DNA from: Egicoccus sp. AB-alg6-2
Lineage (GTDB): Bacteria; Actinomycetota; Nitriliruptoria; Nitriliruptorales; Nitriliruptoraceae
Direction: 5' to 3'
Length of the DNA: 64,000 nucleotides
NCBI RefSeq assembly: GCF_041821025.1
Contig: NZ_JBGUAY010000010.1
Location: 1-64,000 of the forward strand
In this document: one piece after another, positions 24,354 to 33,510 of the stretch
Numbering within the stretch: position 1 is the first letter of the stretch
How the letters are laid out: the number at the start of each line of letters is the position of its first letter
Translations under genes and position numbers: made by a program
The notes under the pieces: generated by a model
The model's input: the letters and a program-made list of their open reading frames with translations, nothing else
What the model was told of the DNA's origin: nothing
Databases searched by the model: none

Positions 24354-25208
24354 TCAGAGCAGTGGCCAGGGAAACGGACGCTCCCCGTGCGGTTGGGGGA
24401 ACGCCTCGAGGTCGCCCAGACGACGGAGGCGGTCGGCCAGCACCGCCACCTCCGGTGCGCTGAGCAGCCCGACCAGCCGCGGCAGCAGTCGCTCCTCGAG
24501 TTGCTCCGCCAACGCGGCCACCGCGGCGGTGAGGGCTGCGGGGACCGGCTCGCCGGCGAAGTGCCACCCGACGGTACGCAGCTTGAACTCGGTGGACAGC
24601 GAGACCCCGTGGTCGACCAGGCGGACCCTGGGTGCCACCGCGTCCGGCGGCGTGGGACTGGTTGGCTGCTCGAGCAGCACGTGTCCGCCCTTGCGGTCGG
24701 CGTTGTCGATGACGAGGTCGAACACGACCATCGTCATCAGCTGCCCGATCACGGCCGGTTCACCGTGCTCGAGCAACCAGAAGTAGTGCTGCTGCGGGTC
24801 GTGCGGGACGAACCGCTGGAGGCTGCCGATCCCGAACGGGCCGTCCTCGCGGCGGACGGTCGTCGGGACCAGGTCCCAGCCGAGCGCGTCGGAGATCTCG
24901 AAGGCGGCCACCTCGCGCGCATGGAGGGTCCCCGTCGGGAAGTCCCAGAGGGGCCGCTCGCCGCGTTGCGGCTTGTACACCGCCAGGTCGTCGGGGGCGA
25001 GGTCCTCGACGGCCGGCTCCCGCCCGAGGTCGGCGGCGATGGTCGCCAGATCGCGCGGGTCGCGGTCCCGCAGACGGACCAGGAGCGTGGCATTGGAGGC
25101 GTCGGCGAACTGCCCCACGGGCTCGAGCGGCGCCTCGAGCAGCCGGCGCCGCACCTCGTCGACAGGCGCGGGCGACTCGCACGCGGGGGCGTCGCCGTGG
25201 GGGTCCAC
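24354..25208 (-). CDS. SCO1664-type PI3/4-kinase-like protein
   Basis: This 284-residue protein belongs to a conserved actinobacterial family with a phosphatidylinositol 3/4-kinase-like fold. Kinase-like features are the lysine of LAVYKPQRGERPLWDFP, the conserved EVAAFEISDALGWDLVP, the catalytic-loop form DLVIDNADRKGGHVLL (Asp/Asn pair) and the DxG-like VDHGVSLS. GTG start at 25208, one base after the DUF3090 gene. It lies directly downstream of DUF3090 and a histidine phosphatase in one minus-strand operon, as in streptomycetes and mycobacteria, where mshC is usually next. Here a GNAT and recO follow instead. The substrate is not known. Confidence 0.85.
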   Translation of the reverse strand: MDPHGDAPACESPAPVDEVRRRLLEAPLEPVGQFADASNATLLVRLRDRDPRDLATIAADLGREPAVEDLAPDDLAVYKPQRGERPLWDFPTGTLHAREVAAFEISDALGWDLVPTTVRREDGPFGIGSLQRFVPHDPQQHYFWLLEHGEPAVIGQLMTMVVFDLVIDNADRKGGHVLLEQPTSPTPPDAVAPRVRLVDHGVSLSTEFKLRTVGWHFAGEPVPAALTAAVAALAEQLEERLLPRLVGLLSAPEVAVLADRLRRLGDLEAFPQPHGERPFPWPLL

Positions 25209-25209
25209 G

Positions 25210-25740
25210 TCAGCGGGCGAGGCGCCCGTGACCGTTGGTCGACGGGCAGACGTGGGTGCCGTCGGCGGCCATCGGTCGGCCACACAGCTGACAACGGGGC
25301 CGGCCCTGCCCGACCAGTTCGTCGGCGTGGGCGGCCAACCGGCGCGCCTGGTCCTGGTTGCACCAGATGCGGACCTCGCGCGGTTCGGGCAGGTCGGTGA
25401 GCTCGGACTCGTCCTCGACGACCAGCAGCTCGGTGAACTCGAGGACGAAGGCGCCACCCTCGTCGTCGACGCCGACCCCCAGCTCACCTGCACGCCAGCG
25501 CGGATCGATCGGCTCGCGCAACGCCATGGCCGCCCGGTCCCAGTCCGTCGCCGGGCGGTCGTCGACGCGGGCGAGCAGTTGGGCGAGCAGGTCGCCGATG
25601 CCCGCGACCTGCTGCTTCTCGAGCACCAACGTCACGAGTTCCCGCTCGTCCTGCGCCTGCACGAAGAAGGTGCGGTTACCCGGTTCGCCGATGGTGCCGA
25701 CGGTGACGTGATGCGGATCGGTGAGCTCGACGTCGATCAC
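25210..25740 (-). CDS. DUF3090 protein with a C-terminal zinc-ribbon-like motif
   Basis: This 176-residue protein (GTG start, overlapping the phosphatase stop as GTGA) matches the DUF3090 family: VIDVELTDPHHVTVGTIGEPGNRTFFVQA at the start, LVLEKQQVAGIGDLLAQLL, then FVLEFTELL, EVRIWCNQDQARRLAAHADELV. It ends with CQLCGRPMAADGTHVCPSTNGH, three cysteines and histidines that could bind zinc. Its function is unknown. The strict linkage to the kinase-like and phosphatase genes suggests one pathway. Confidence 0.9.
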   Translation of the reverse strand: MIDVELTDPHHVTVGTIGEPGNRTFFVQAQDERELVTLVLEKQQVAGIGDLLAQLLARVDDRPATDWDRAAMALREPIDPRWRAGELGVGVDDEGGAFVLEFTELLVVEDESELTDLPEPREVRIWCNQDQARRLAAHADELVGQGRPRCQLCGRPMAADGTHVCPSTNGHGRLAR

Positions 25741-26354
25741 GGCCGACCCCCCTGCAGCGGACCAGCGGTGAGGTTGCAGGCGGCGACCACCGGTGCGTGC
25801 CCGTCCGCGAGGTGCAGCACGCTGGCGGACGCGGGTGAGACGACCAGCCGCTGGAAGGCGTCCAGCGGCATGCCGAGGAAGTGCGCGAGCAGGGCCTTGA
25901 TCACGTCGGCGTGGCTGACGGCGACGACGGTCTCGTCGGCATGGTCGGCCGCCAGCGACTCGACGGCCTCGACGGCCCGCGCCTGCATCGCACGGATCGA
26001 CTCGCCACCCGGGAAGGTCACGCGGGACGGGGTGTGCTGGATGACCGGCCACAGCTTGCGACGGCGCAACTGCCCGAGCGGCTTGTCCGTCCAGTCGCCG
26101 TAGTCGACCTCGCCGAGGTCGCGACGGGTGCGCACCCGGAGCCCGTGGGGACGTGCCACGAGCTTGGCGGTCTCCTGCGTGCGTTCGAGCGGCGAGGCGT
26201 ACACGGCCGCGACGGGCAGCTCCGCGAGCAGCGCCGCCGTACGTTCCGCCTGGCCGACCCCGGCCGCGTCGAGGTGGACGCCGGGCGTCCAGCCGCCGAG
26301 GCGCTTCCCCGTCGCGGCGGTGGTGGCGTGCCGGACCAGGACGATCGTTGCCAC
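25737..26354 (-). CDS. Histidine phosphatase, MSMEG_4193-like
   Basis: This 205-residue protein is a branch 1 histidine phosphatase: the phosphohistidine is in LVRHATT (residue 9), followed by SPLERTQETAKLV, GEVDYGDWTDKPLGQLRRRKLW, and the second histidine in VVAVSHADVIKALLAHFLG. The WxPVxxHPSxVxFPGGES-like segment places it in the MSMEG_4193 family found with DUF3090. The substrate is unknown. It is the first gene of the three-gene operon. Confidence 0.9.
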   Translation of the reverse strand: MATIVLVRHATTAATGKRLGGWTPGVHLDAAGVGQAERTAALLAELPVAAVYASPLERTQETAKLVARPHGLRVRTRRDLGEVDYGDWTDKPLGQLRRRKLWPVIQHTPSRVTFPGGESIRAMQARAVEAVESLAADHADETVVAVSHADVIKALLAHFLGMPLDAFQRLVVSPASASVLHLADGHAPVVAACNLTAGPLQGGRP

Positions 26355-26495
26355 GTGGTCTCCTCGGTGGTCACGTGGCAGCCGACGCTACTCGACCGGC
26401 CGGCGACGTCGGTGGGCCGGCCCGGTCGGGCGTCCGGCGGCGGGGGAAATCGATCGGCTGCAGGATGCAGAACACGTTGCCGCCGACCGGGGCGG

Positions 26496-27191
26496 TCAGC
26501 CGCCGCGCGGGCGGCGCGGTTCGGTGGCCGCACCGACGTGCGACTCGAGCCAGTCCGCGATCGGTCGGGCCGCACGCCACAGTCCGGTGATCCGGTCGTA
26601 GGCCGCGGCGGTGTGCATCCACGGCTCGATCGGCCACGCCCGGAGTCCCGCGAGACGCGTGTGCCGCAGCAAGGCGATGTTGGGGTGGTCGGCCGGATAG
26701 CCGCGCGGCGCACGCTTGAGCGCGCTGCCGGTCACCTCGATGCCCGCCGCCGTGACGCGGTCGACGATCCGGGCGAGCTCGCCGCCCCGACGGGCATCGG
26801 CGACGGCCTGACGGAACCGGTCGAGCTGGTCGCGCGACAGCTCCCAGTACCCGCAGCCGGCCCGCAGGCCGGTCGCGTTGAGCTCGGCGTAACAGCTCGC
26901 GCGGCCGGTGCCGTCGCGGAACGAGATGACGGCACCGCAGTGGGTCTTGTACGGCCGCTTGTCGTTGGAGAAGCGGACGTCACGGTTGGGGCGGAAGACC
27001 TTGCCGCTCCCCCAGCCGTCGTCGTCCGCTCGCGCGAGCAGCGACTCCATGGGGATCCGCACGGCGCGCTCGTAGACGTCGCGGTTGTCGTCGAACCAGG
27101 AGCGGTCGTTGTGGTCGTCGTCGGACAGCGCGGCATAGAAGGCGAACGCCTCGGGCGGGAACCCGGCGAAGGGCGCCAGTGAGGTCGCCAT
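26496..27191 (-). CDS. DUF2461 family protein
   Basis: This 231-residue protein shows the DUF2461 pattern: FAFYAALSDDDHNDRSWFDDNRDVYER, then KVFRPNRDVRFSNDKRPYKTH, and GYWELSRDQLDRFRQAVADAR. The RPNRDVRFSNDKxPYKT block is the most conserved part of this widespread family, whose function is unknown. The ATG at 27191 lies three bases after the proS stop, so the two are likely cotranscribed. Confidence 0.88.
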   Translation of the reverse strand: MATSLAPFAGFPPEAFAFYAALSDDDHNDRSWFDDNRDVYERAVRIPMESLLARADDDGWGSGKVFRPNRDVRFSNDKRPYKTHCGAVISFRDGTGRASCYAELNATGLRAGCGYWELSRDQLDRFRQAVADARRGGELARIVDRVTAAGIEVTGSALKRAPRGYPADHPNIALLRHTRLAGLRAWPIEPWMHTAAAYDRITGLWRAARPIADWLESHVGAATEPRRPRGG

Positions 27192-27193
27192 CG

Positions 27194-28702
<1,509 letters not shown>

Positions 28703-28705
28703 CTA

Positions 28706-28747
28706 GCGCCGTGCCGGCGCGGACCCCGACGGCTGCCGGCACGGCGC
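28706..28747 (-). terminator. Perfect hairpin between lipoprotein gene and proS
   Basis: Perfect 13-base arms GCGCCGTGCCGGC (28706-28718) and GCCGGCACGGCGC (28735-28747) enclose a 16-base loop. It lies downstream of the lipoprotein gene and upstream of proS. There is no T tract, so it may be a terminator of the GC-rich actinobacterial kind or a leader structure for proS. Confidence 0.45.
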
Positions 28748-28763
28748 CGCGGGCGCGACGCCA

Positions 28764-28792
28764 GCGGGCGCGGCCGTCGTGGCCGCGCCCGC
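28764..28792 (-). terminator. Perfect hairpin after the lipoprotein gene
   Basis: Perfect 12-base arms GCGGGCGCGGCC (28764-28775) and GGCCGCGCCCGC (28781-28792) with a 5-base loop, 23 bases past the stop of the lipoprotein gene. Very stable and without a T tract. Probably terminates the lipoprotein message. Confidence 0.55.
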
Positions 28793-28814
28793 GCGTTCGC
28801 GTGTCACCCGGATG

Positions 28815-29498
28815 TCAGGCGTCCTCTTCGGCTTCGTCCTCGTCGGTGGCGACGTCGGCGTCACCGGGCTCGGACTGGGCGCCGCCCTCCTCGACGGGGC
28901 CGCCCTCGGGGGCCACGGCCCACCAGGTGCCGTTGAGGCCCTGACCGCGGACGTCCCCCTGGTCGGCGTCGGAGATGAAGTGGTACAGCGGGGCGCCGTC
29001 GTAGGTCACCTGGGTGCCGGTGCCGTCCCCACGGTCGGTGGTGCCGAGCAGCGACTCGTCGAGGTCACCGGAGACGGTCGGCTGGCCGTCGACGAGCAGC
29101 GGCTGCCACACCTGGGCGCAGTCGTTGAGGCAGTTGCTGGTGCCGTCCTCGTCGTTGGTCGACAGGTACAGCGTGCGGCCCTCGCCGTCGACGAGGTGGT
29201 CGCCGATGTCGGACGACGCGACGCCCAGTTCGACCGCACCGGCGCCGTCGGCGCCTTCGTCGGCCGTGGCGCCCTCGGCGCCCTCGTCGGTCGCGTCGTC
29301 GTCGGTCGCGTCGTCGTCTGCCGTGTCGGCGTCTGCCGTGTCGGCGTCGGCCTCGGTGTCGAGGTCGGTGTCGTCGGTGCCGGTCTCGGTCTCGGTGTCC
29401 TCGATGCCGGGATCCTGGGCGTCGTCGCCGGCGTCGCACGCCGCGAGGGCGAGGGCCGCGACCGCGGCAACGGGAAGGAAGCGGGAACGCAGCTTCAC
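28815..29498 (-). CDS. Acidic lipoprotein with Lipoprotein_15 repeats
   Basis: This 227-residue protein begins with a lipoprotein signal (RSRFLPVAAVAALALAAC, lipobox cysteine near residue 21). An Asp/Thr/Ala-rich acidic linker follows to about residue 87, and then a domain with LGVASSDIGDHLVDGEGRTLYLS and VTYDGAPLYHFISDAD, the two strand-rich repeats of the COG4315 secreted lipoprotein family (PF03640). Paired cysteines in NCLNDCAQVWQPL are conserved in the family. GTG start at 29498 with GGAG upstream. The function is unknown, presumably extracytoplasmic. The linker resembles the repeats of the FAS1 lipoprotein at 59395. Confidence 0.85.
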   Translation of the reverse strand: MKLRSRFLPVAAVAALALAACDAGDDAQDPGIEDTETETGTDDTDLDTEADADTADADTADDDATDDDATDEGAEGATADEGADGAGAVELGVASSDIGDHLVDGEGRTLYLSTNDEDGTSNCLNDCAQVWQPLLVDGQPTVSGDLDESLLGTTDRGDGTGTQVTYDGAPLYHFISDADQGDVRGQGLNGTWWAVAPEGGPVEEGGAQSEPGDADVATDEDEAEEDA

Positions 29499-29662
29499 GG
29501 GCTCTCCTGGAGGGAAGGGTTGCTGGGGGAACCGCCAGGGTCCCCGGCCTCGCGCACCGACCCGCACACACCCCCGTACGACAGGACGCCGTACGAATCC
29601 GCCGCACGTTCGATAGACGTCGTACGTGACGACGGGAAGCGCCCCCCCGCTGGGGACCGCCG

Positions 29663-29944
29663 TCAGCCCACCTGCACGCCGCCCCAGAAGGCGATGTGGT
29701 CCCGGATGTGGGACGCCTTGGGCTTGGGATCGCGATAGGTCCAGGCCGCGGTGGAATTGGTCTGCCCGTCGACGACGACGTCGTAGTAGGACGCCGTTCC
29801 CTTCCAGGGACAGAACGTGGTCCGATCCACGGGTCGCAGCAGGGAGAAGTCGACGCTGTCCGGCGGGAAGTAGTGATTGCCCTCGACCATCACCGTGTCG
29901 GCGCTGTGCGCCAGCACCACGCCGTTCCAGGTGGCGCTCGGCAT
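29663..29944 (-). CDS. DUF427 family protein
   Basis: This 93-residue protein has the single DUF427 domain: MPSATWNGVVLAHSADTVMVEGNHYFPP, TTFCPWKGTASYYDV, then AAWTYRDPKPKASHIRDHIAFW. The CPWKGxAxYYxV and AFWxG motifs are diagnostic. Members are small beta proteins of unknown function. Alone between the lipoprotein and an 87-residue gene. Confidence 0.92.
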   Translation of the reverse strand: MPSATWNGVVLAHSADTVMVEGNHYFPPDSVDFSLLRPVDRTTFCPWKGTASYYDVVVDGQTNSTAAWTYRDPKPKASHIRDHIAFWGGVQVG

Positions 29945-30034
29945 GCACCGCTCCTCTTCGCTCGTCGCCAGCGGCAGCGAGACTACGCCGGGCCCCCGTG
30001 GCGGACCCGCCCGATCAGCCGAGGCCCGCCCGGC

Positions 30035-30298
30035 TCAGCCGAGGCGCGCCCGGATCTCCTCGACGAACTCGGGGTAGCGACCGGCGGCCGCCGCCAGGAC
30101 GACCGGGCCGGCCTCGGGCAGGTCGTTGCGTTCGAGCAGGAAGCGCACCATCTCGGTGGCCACCTGCACGGGCGGTACGCCGTGCAGACCGAGCCCGCGC
30201 CGGCTGTGGTGCGCCAGGGTCGCCTCGATCCGGCGTCCTCCACCGAGCAGCACCTGGAACTGCTCGGGTCCGGTCTGCAGCACCACCGGCTCGTCCAC
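30035..30298 (-). CDS. Small conserved protein downstream of era
   Basis: This 87-residue protein (GTG 30298) has PVVLQTGPEQFQVLLGGGRRIEATL, then PPVQVATEMVRFLLERNDLPE and a C-terminal FVEEIRARL. It looks like a small alpha/beta protein; similar unnamed proteins occur near era in actinobacteria. I cannot assign a role. The start lies 17 bases after the era stop, so it is probably in the same transcript. Confidence 0.6.
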   Translation of the reverse strand: MDEPVVLQTGPEQFQVLLGGGRRIEATLAHHSRRGLGLHGVPPVQVATEMVRFLLERNDLPEAGPVVLAAAAGRYPEFVEEIRARLG

Positions 30299-30315
30299 CC
30301 CGTCCCCCGTCCTGC

Positions 30316-31278
30316 TCAGTAGCCCAGGCGACCGAGCTGTTTCGGATCGCGCTGCCACTCCTTGGCCACGGTGACGTGCGTGGTCAGGTAGACCTTGGCT
30401 CCGAGCAGGACCTCGAGTTCCCTGCGGGCCGCCGTCGCCGCGGCCTTGAGGTTGGCGCCGCGCTTGCCGATGACGATCCCCTTCTGGCTGTCCCGCTCGA
30501 CGTGGATCACCGCGTCGACCTCCAGCAGGTCCTCGCGCTCGTCGGAGGGACGGATCTCGTCGACGGTCACGGCGACCGAGTGCGGCAGCTCGTGCTTGAG
30601 GTCCGCGATCAGCTTCTCGCGCAGGATCTCGGCGGCCAGCTGGGCCTCGGGCTGGTCGGAGACGTAGCCGGCTCCGAACAGGCGGGGGCCCTCGTGCAGG
30701 TGGGACACGAGGACGTCGAGCAGCCGGTCGACGTTCTCGCCGGTCTCGGCCGACACGGGCACCATGTCGGCGAACTCGCGGTCCGGACCGAGCAGCCGCT
30801 GCAGGCGCTCGAGCTGCGGCAACAGGCTCGCCTTGTCCCGGACCAGGTCGACCTTGTTGGCCACCGCGACCACGGGTGTGCTGACGCCGGCCAGTTCACT
30901 GGCCAGGAACTCGTCGCCCTTGCCGATGCCGTCTGCGACGTCCACCAGGAAGCACACCGCGTCGACACCGGCCCAGGTGTCGCGGACCAGTTCGTTGAGA
31001 CGGCGGGTCAACAGGGTGTGCGGCTTGGCGAGGCCCGGCGTGTCGAGGAAGACGAGTTGGGCGTCGGCGCGGGTGACGACCCCACGGATCGCGTTGCGGG
31101 TGGTCCCGGGGACTTGGGTGACGATCGCGACCTTCTCCCCCACCATCTGGTTGAGCAGCGTCGACTTGCCGACGTTGGGACGCCCGACCAGCGCGAGCAG
31201 CCCGGAGCGGTGCCCCTCGGGCAACGGCTCGTCGGCACCGGCGAGGATGGCCTGCAGGTCGAGCTCGCGGCCGCTCAC
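30316..31278 (-). CDS. era: GTPase Era
   Basis: This 320-residue GTPase is needed for 16S rRNA and 30S maturation. G motifs: G1 GRPNVGKSTLLN, G2 TTRNAIRG, G3 DTPG, G4 NKVD, G5 VSAETGEN. A C-terminal KH RNA-binding domain follows, with VERDSQKGIVIGKRGANLK. GTG start at 31278 overlaps the cdd stop (GTGA). Part of a minus-strand run phoH-ybeY-CNNM-cdd-era. Confidence 0.97.
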   Translation of the reverse strand: MSGRELDLQAILAGADEPLPEGHRSGLLALVGRPNVGKSTLLNQMVGEKVAIVTQVPGTTRNAIRGVVTRADAQLVFLDTPGLAKPHTLLTRRLNELVRDTWAGVDAVCFLVDVADGIGKGDEFLASELAGVSTPVVAVANKVDLVRDKASLLPQLERLQRLLGPDREFADMVPVSAETGENVDRLLDVLVSHLHEGPRLFGAGYVSDQPEAQLAAEILREKLIADLKHELPHSVAVTVDEIRPSDEREDLLEVDAVIHVERDSQKGIVIGKRGANLKAAATAARRELEVLLGAKVYLTTHVTVAKEWQRDPKQLGRLGY

Positions 31279-31715
31279 GACTGGCCCTGGGACAGCCGCT
31301 GCGGCCCGAAGCCGTGTGGGAGCAGCTCGGTGATCAGTGTGACCAGCGGACGGCCGGCGTCGCCCGAGGAGTACACGGTCGCCTGGGGGCCGAACTCGAA
31401 GATGGTCTGGCGGCAGGCGCCGCAGGGCGTGCAGGGATCGTCGCCGTCGCCCACGACGGCGACCGCGACGATCGGGCGGCGCACGCCGGCGCTGAGCATC
31501 GTCGCGATGGCGCTCTGCTCGGCGCAGGTCGTCATGCGGTACGACGCGTTCTCGACGTTGACGCCCTCGAAGACCTGTCCGTCGTCGGTGACGATCACGG
31601 CCCCGACCCGGAAGTGCGAGTAAGGCGCGTAGGCCCGTGCGCGTACGGCCCGGGCGCGACGCAGCAGGTCGGCCTCGTCGTAGGTGGCGCCCCGGGGGCG
31701 GGGGTCGGACTTCAT
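31275..31715 (-). CDS. cdd: Cytidine deaminase
   Basis: This 146-residue enzyme deaminates cytidine and deoxycytidine. The zinc ligands and catalytic glutamate are in TTCAEQSAI and [10 protein letters not shown], the small tetrameric type. It begins [21 protein letters not shown] and contains [28 protein letters not shown], the substrate-binding strand and NVENAS. Coupled to era by a four-base overlap. Confidence 0.95.
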   Translation of the reverse strand: MKSDPRPRGATYDEADLLRRARAVRARAYAPYSHFRVGAVIVTDDGQVFEGVNVENASYRMTTCAEQSAIATMLSAGVRRPIVAVAVVGDGDDPCTPCGACRQTIFEFGPQATVYSSGDAGRPLVTLITELLPHGFGPQRLSQGQS

Positions 31716-31776
31716 GCGAGCGCACTCCTGGCGTCGGCTCGGACACACCTGGGACGCGTCCGGGCGGGGTCCCAGA

Positions 31777-33069
31777 CTACGGCGTCAGGTCACCGGCGGA
31801 CTCGGCCGCTTCCTCGTCGGCACCGACGCGGCTCACCAGCACCTTGCCGACCCGCCGACCCTGGACCCGCTCCACCGTGATGCACAGGCCCTCGAGCTCG
31901 AGCCGCTCGCCCTCGACGGGGACGCGCCCGAGCGTGCCGAACACCAGGCCGCCCACGGTGTCCCACCCTTCCTCGGGCAGGTCCGCGTCGAGCAGCTCGT
32001 TGAGGTCGTCGACCCCCAGCCGTGCATCGATCCGCATGACGTCGTCGTCGAGCAGTTCGACCAGCGGCTCCTCGTGGTCGTGCTCGTCCACGATCTCGCC
32101 GACGATCTCCTCGAGGATGTCCTCGATGGTGACCAGTCCGACCGTCTCGCCGTACTCGTCGACGACGATGGCGAGGTGGACGGTCGCCTCCTGCAGTTCG
32201 CGCAGGAGTTCGTCGCAACGTTTCGTCTCGGGGACGAAGGTCGGTCGGCGTACCAGGTCGCCCCACCGCTCACGTCGTCGTTCGGTGGCGACCCGCCGCA
32301 ACAGGTCCTTCGCGTAGACGACCCCGACGATCGTGTCGGCGTCCTCGGGATCGTGGACCGGCACCCGTGAGTAGCCGCCCTCGAGCACGACCCGCACGAT
32401 CTCGGTGAGCGGGGCGTTCTCGGGCACGGTCACCATGTCCGGCCGCGGCACCATGATCTCGCGCACGATGGTGTCGGCAAGCTCGAAGATCGACCGGATC
32501 ATCGCCCGCTCCTCGGGCTCGAGCTCCTCGTCCTGCTCCTCCTCGTCGGCATCGAGTTGGCGCAACTCGTCGTCGGTGGCGTAGGGCCCCGACACCTCAT
32601 GACGTCGCGGTACCACCGCGCGGCCAAGCGAGACGGCGGCGCGGGCGACGGGATCCAGTACGCGCACGAGTGCCGAGGCCGGCCCGGACAGGCGCAGGCC
32701 CGTGGACTCGAGGTGGCGCAGGACGATGGTCCTGGGCGCGACCTCACCGAGCACGAGCACCACGACCACGGCCACGACCAGCGCCACCCCTGCACCCGTG
32801 CCGTTGGCGACCTGCCAGCCCGCGAGGACGGCGCAGGCGCCGAGGAGCATGCGGACCGCGACCCCCAGGACGAGCAGCACGTTGAGGCTCGTGACGCGGT
32901 GCTCGGTCAGCCACAGCAGCTTGCGCGCGCCGCGGCGGTCCTCTTCCGCCAGGCGCAGGGCGCGGACCACGTTGAGCCGGTCGATCACCGTCTCGAGCGC
33001 GGCGAGGAGCGCGGTCAACAGCAGGAGCACGGCGCCGGCGACCAGCAGCGGCGGCAGCGGAACGTTCAC
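31777..33069 (-). CDS. CNNM/CorC-type membrane protein (hemolysin family)
   Basis: This 430-residue protein has a DUF21 membrane domain with about four helices (residues 5-140), then two CBS domains ([75 protein letters not shown]) and a C-terminal CorC_HlyC domain. Relatives transport or sense Mg2+ and other divalent metals. GTG start at 33069 overlaps the ybeY stop. It occupies the usual place between ybeY and cdd/era. Confidence 0.9.
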   Translation of the reverse strand: MNVPLPPLLVAGAVLLLLTALLAALETVIDRLNVVRALRLAEEDRRGARKLLWLTEHRVTSLNVLLVLGVAVRMLLGACAVLAGWQVANGTGAGVALVVAVVVVLVLGEVAPRTIVLRHLESTGLRLSGPASALVRVLDPVARAAVSLGRAVVPRRHEVSGPYATDDELRQLDADEEEQDEELEPEERAMIRSIFELADTIVREIMVPRPDMVTVPENAPLTEIVRVVLEGGYSRVPVHDPEDADTIVGVVYAKDLLRRVATERRRERWGDLVRRPTFVPETKRCDELLRELQEATVHLAIVVDEYGETVGLVTIEDILEEIVGEIVDEHDHEEPLVELLDDDVMRIDARLGVDDLNELLDADLPEEGWDTVGGLVFGTLGRVPVEGERLELEGLCITVERVQGRRVGKVLVSRVGADEEAAESAGDLTP

Positions 33070-33509
33070 CCCTCGGCCGCGTACGAGGCCAGCAGGTCGT
33101 CGGTGAGGCCGAACATGGCGCGTTCCTCGTCCGGGTCGGCGTGGTCCATGCCGAGCAGGTGCAGGATGCCGTGCACCGTCAGCAGCCGGATCTCCTCGGC
33201 GGGTGTGCGCCCGAGACCGGCGGCCTGGGCGTGCGCGACCGCTGGACACACGACGACGTCCCCGAGCACGGCCGGCGCGTCCGGCGGCGCCTCGCCGGGC
33301 GCGTCGATCGGGAACGCGAGCACGTCGGTGGTGCCGTCCTTGCCCATGTGCTGGGCGTTGAGGCCCGCGATGGTGGTCTCGTCCACCAGCAGCAGTGCCA
33401 GCTCCATGTCCTCGGGCACCCGCTGCGCCCGAAGCACGTGACGGGCCAACGCCACGAGGTCGTCGGCGTCGACGTCGAGGTCCTGCTCGTCGGCGAGGAA
33501 GACGGCCAC
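33066..33509 (-). CDS. ybeY: Endoribonuclease YbeY
   Basis: This 147-residue RNase acts in 16S rRNA 3' maturation and 70S quality control. The metal site is HGILHLLGMDH (His113, His117, His123). Upstream are HMGKDGTTDVLAFP and LGDVVVC, both standard. GTG start at 33509, two bases from the phoH stop; the longer open frame upstream is phoH shadow. Confidence 0.95.
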   Translation of the reverse strand: MAVFLADEQDLDVDADDLVALARHVLRAQRVPEDMELALLLVDETTIAGLNAQHMGKDGTTDVLAFPIDAPGEAPPDAPAVLGDVVVCPAVAHAQAAGLGRTPAEEIRLLTVHGILHLLGMDHADPDEERAMFGLTDDLLASYAAEG

Positions 33510-33510
33510 G

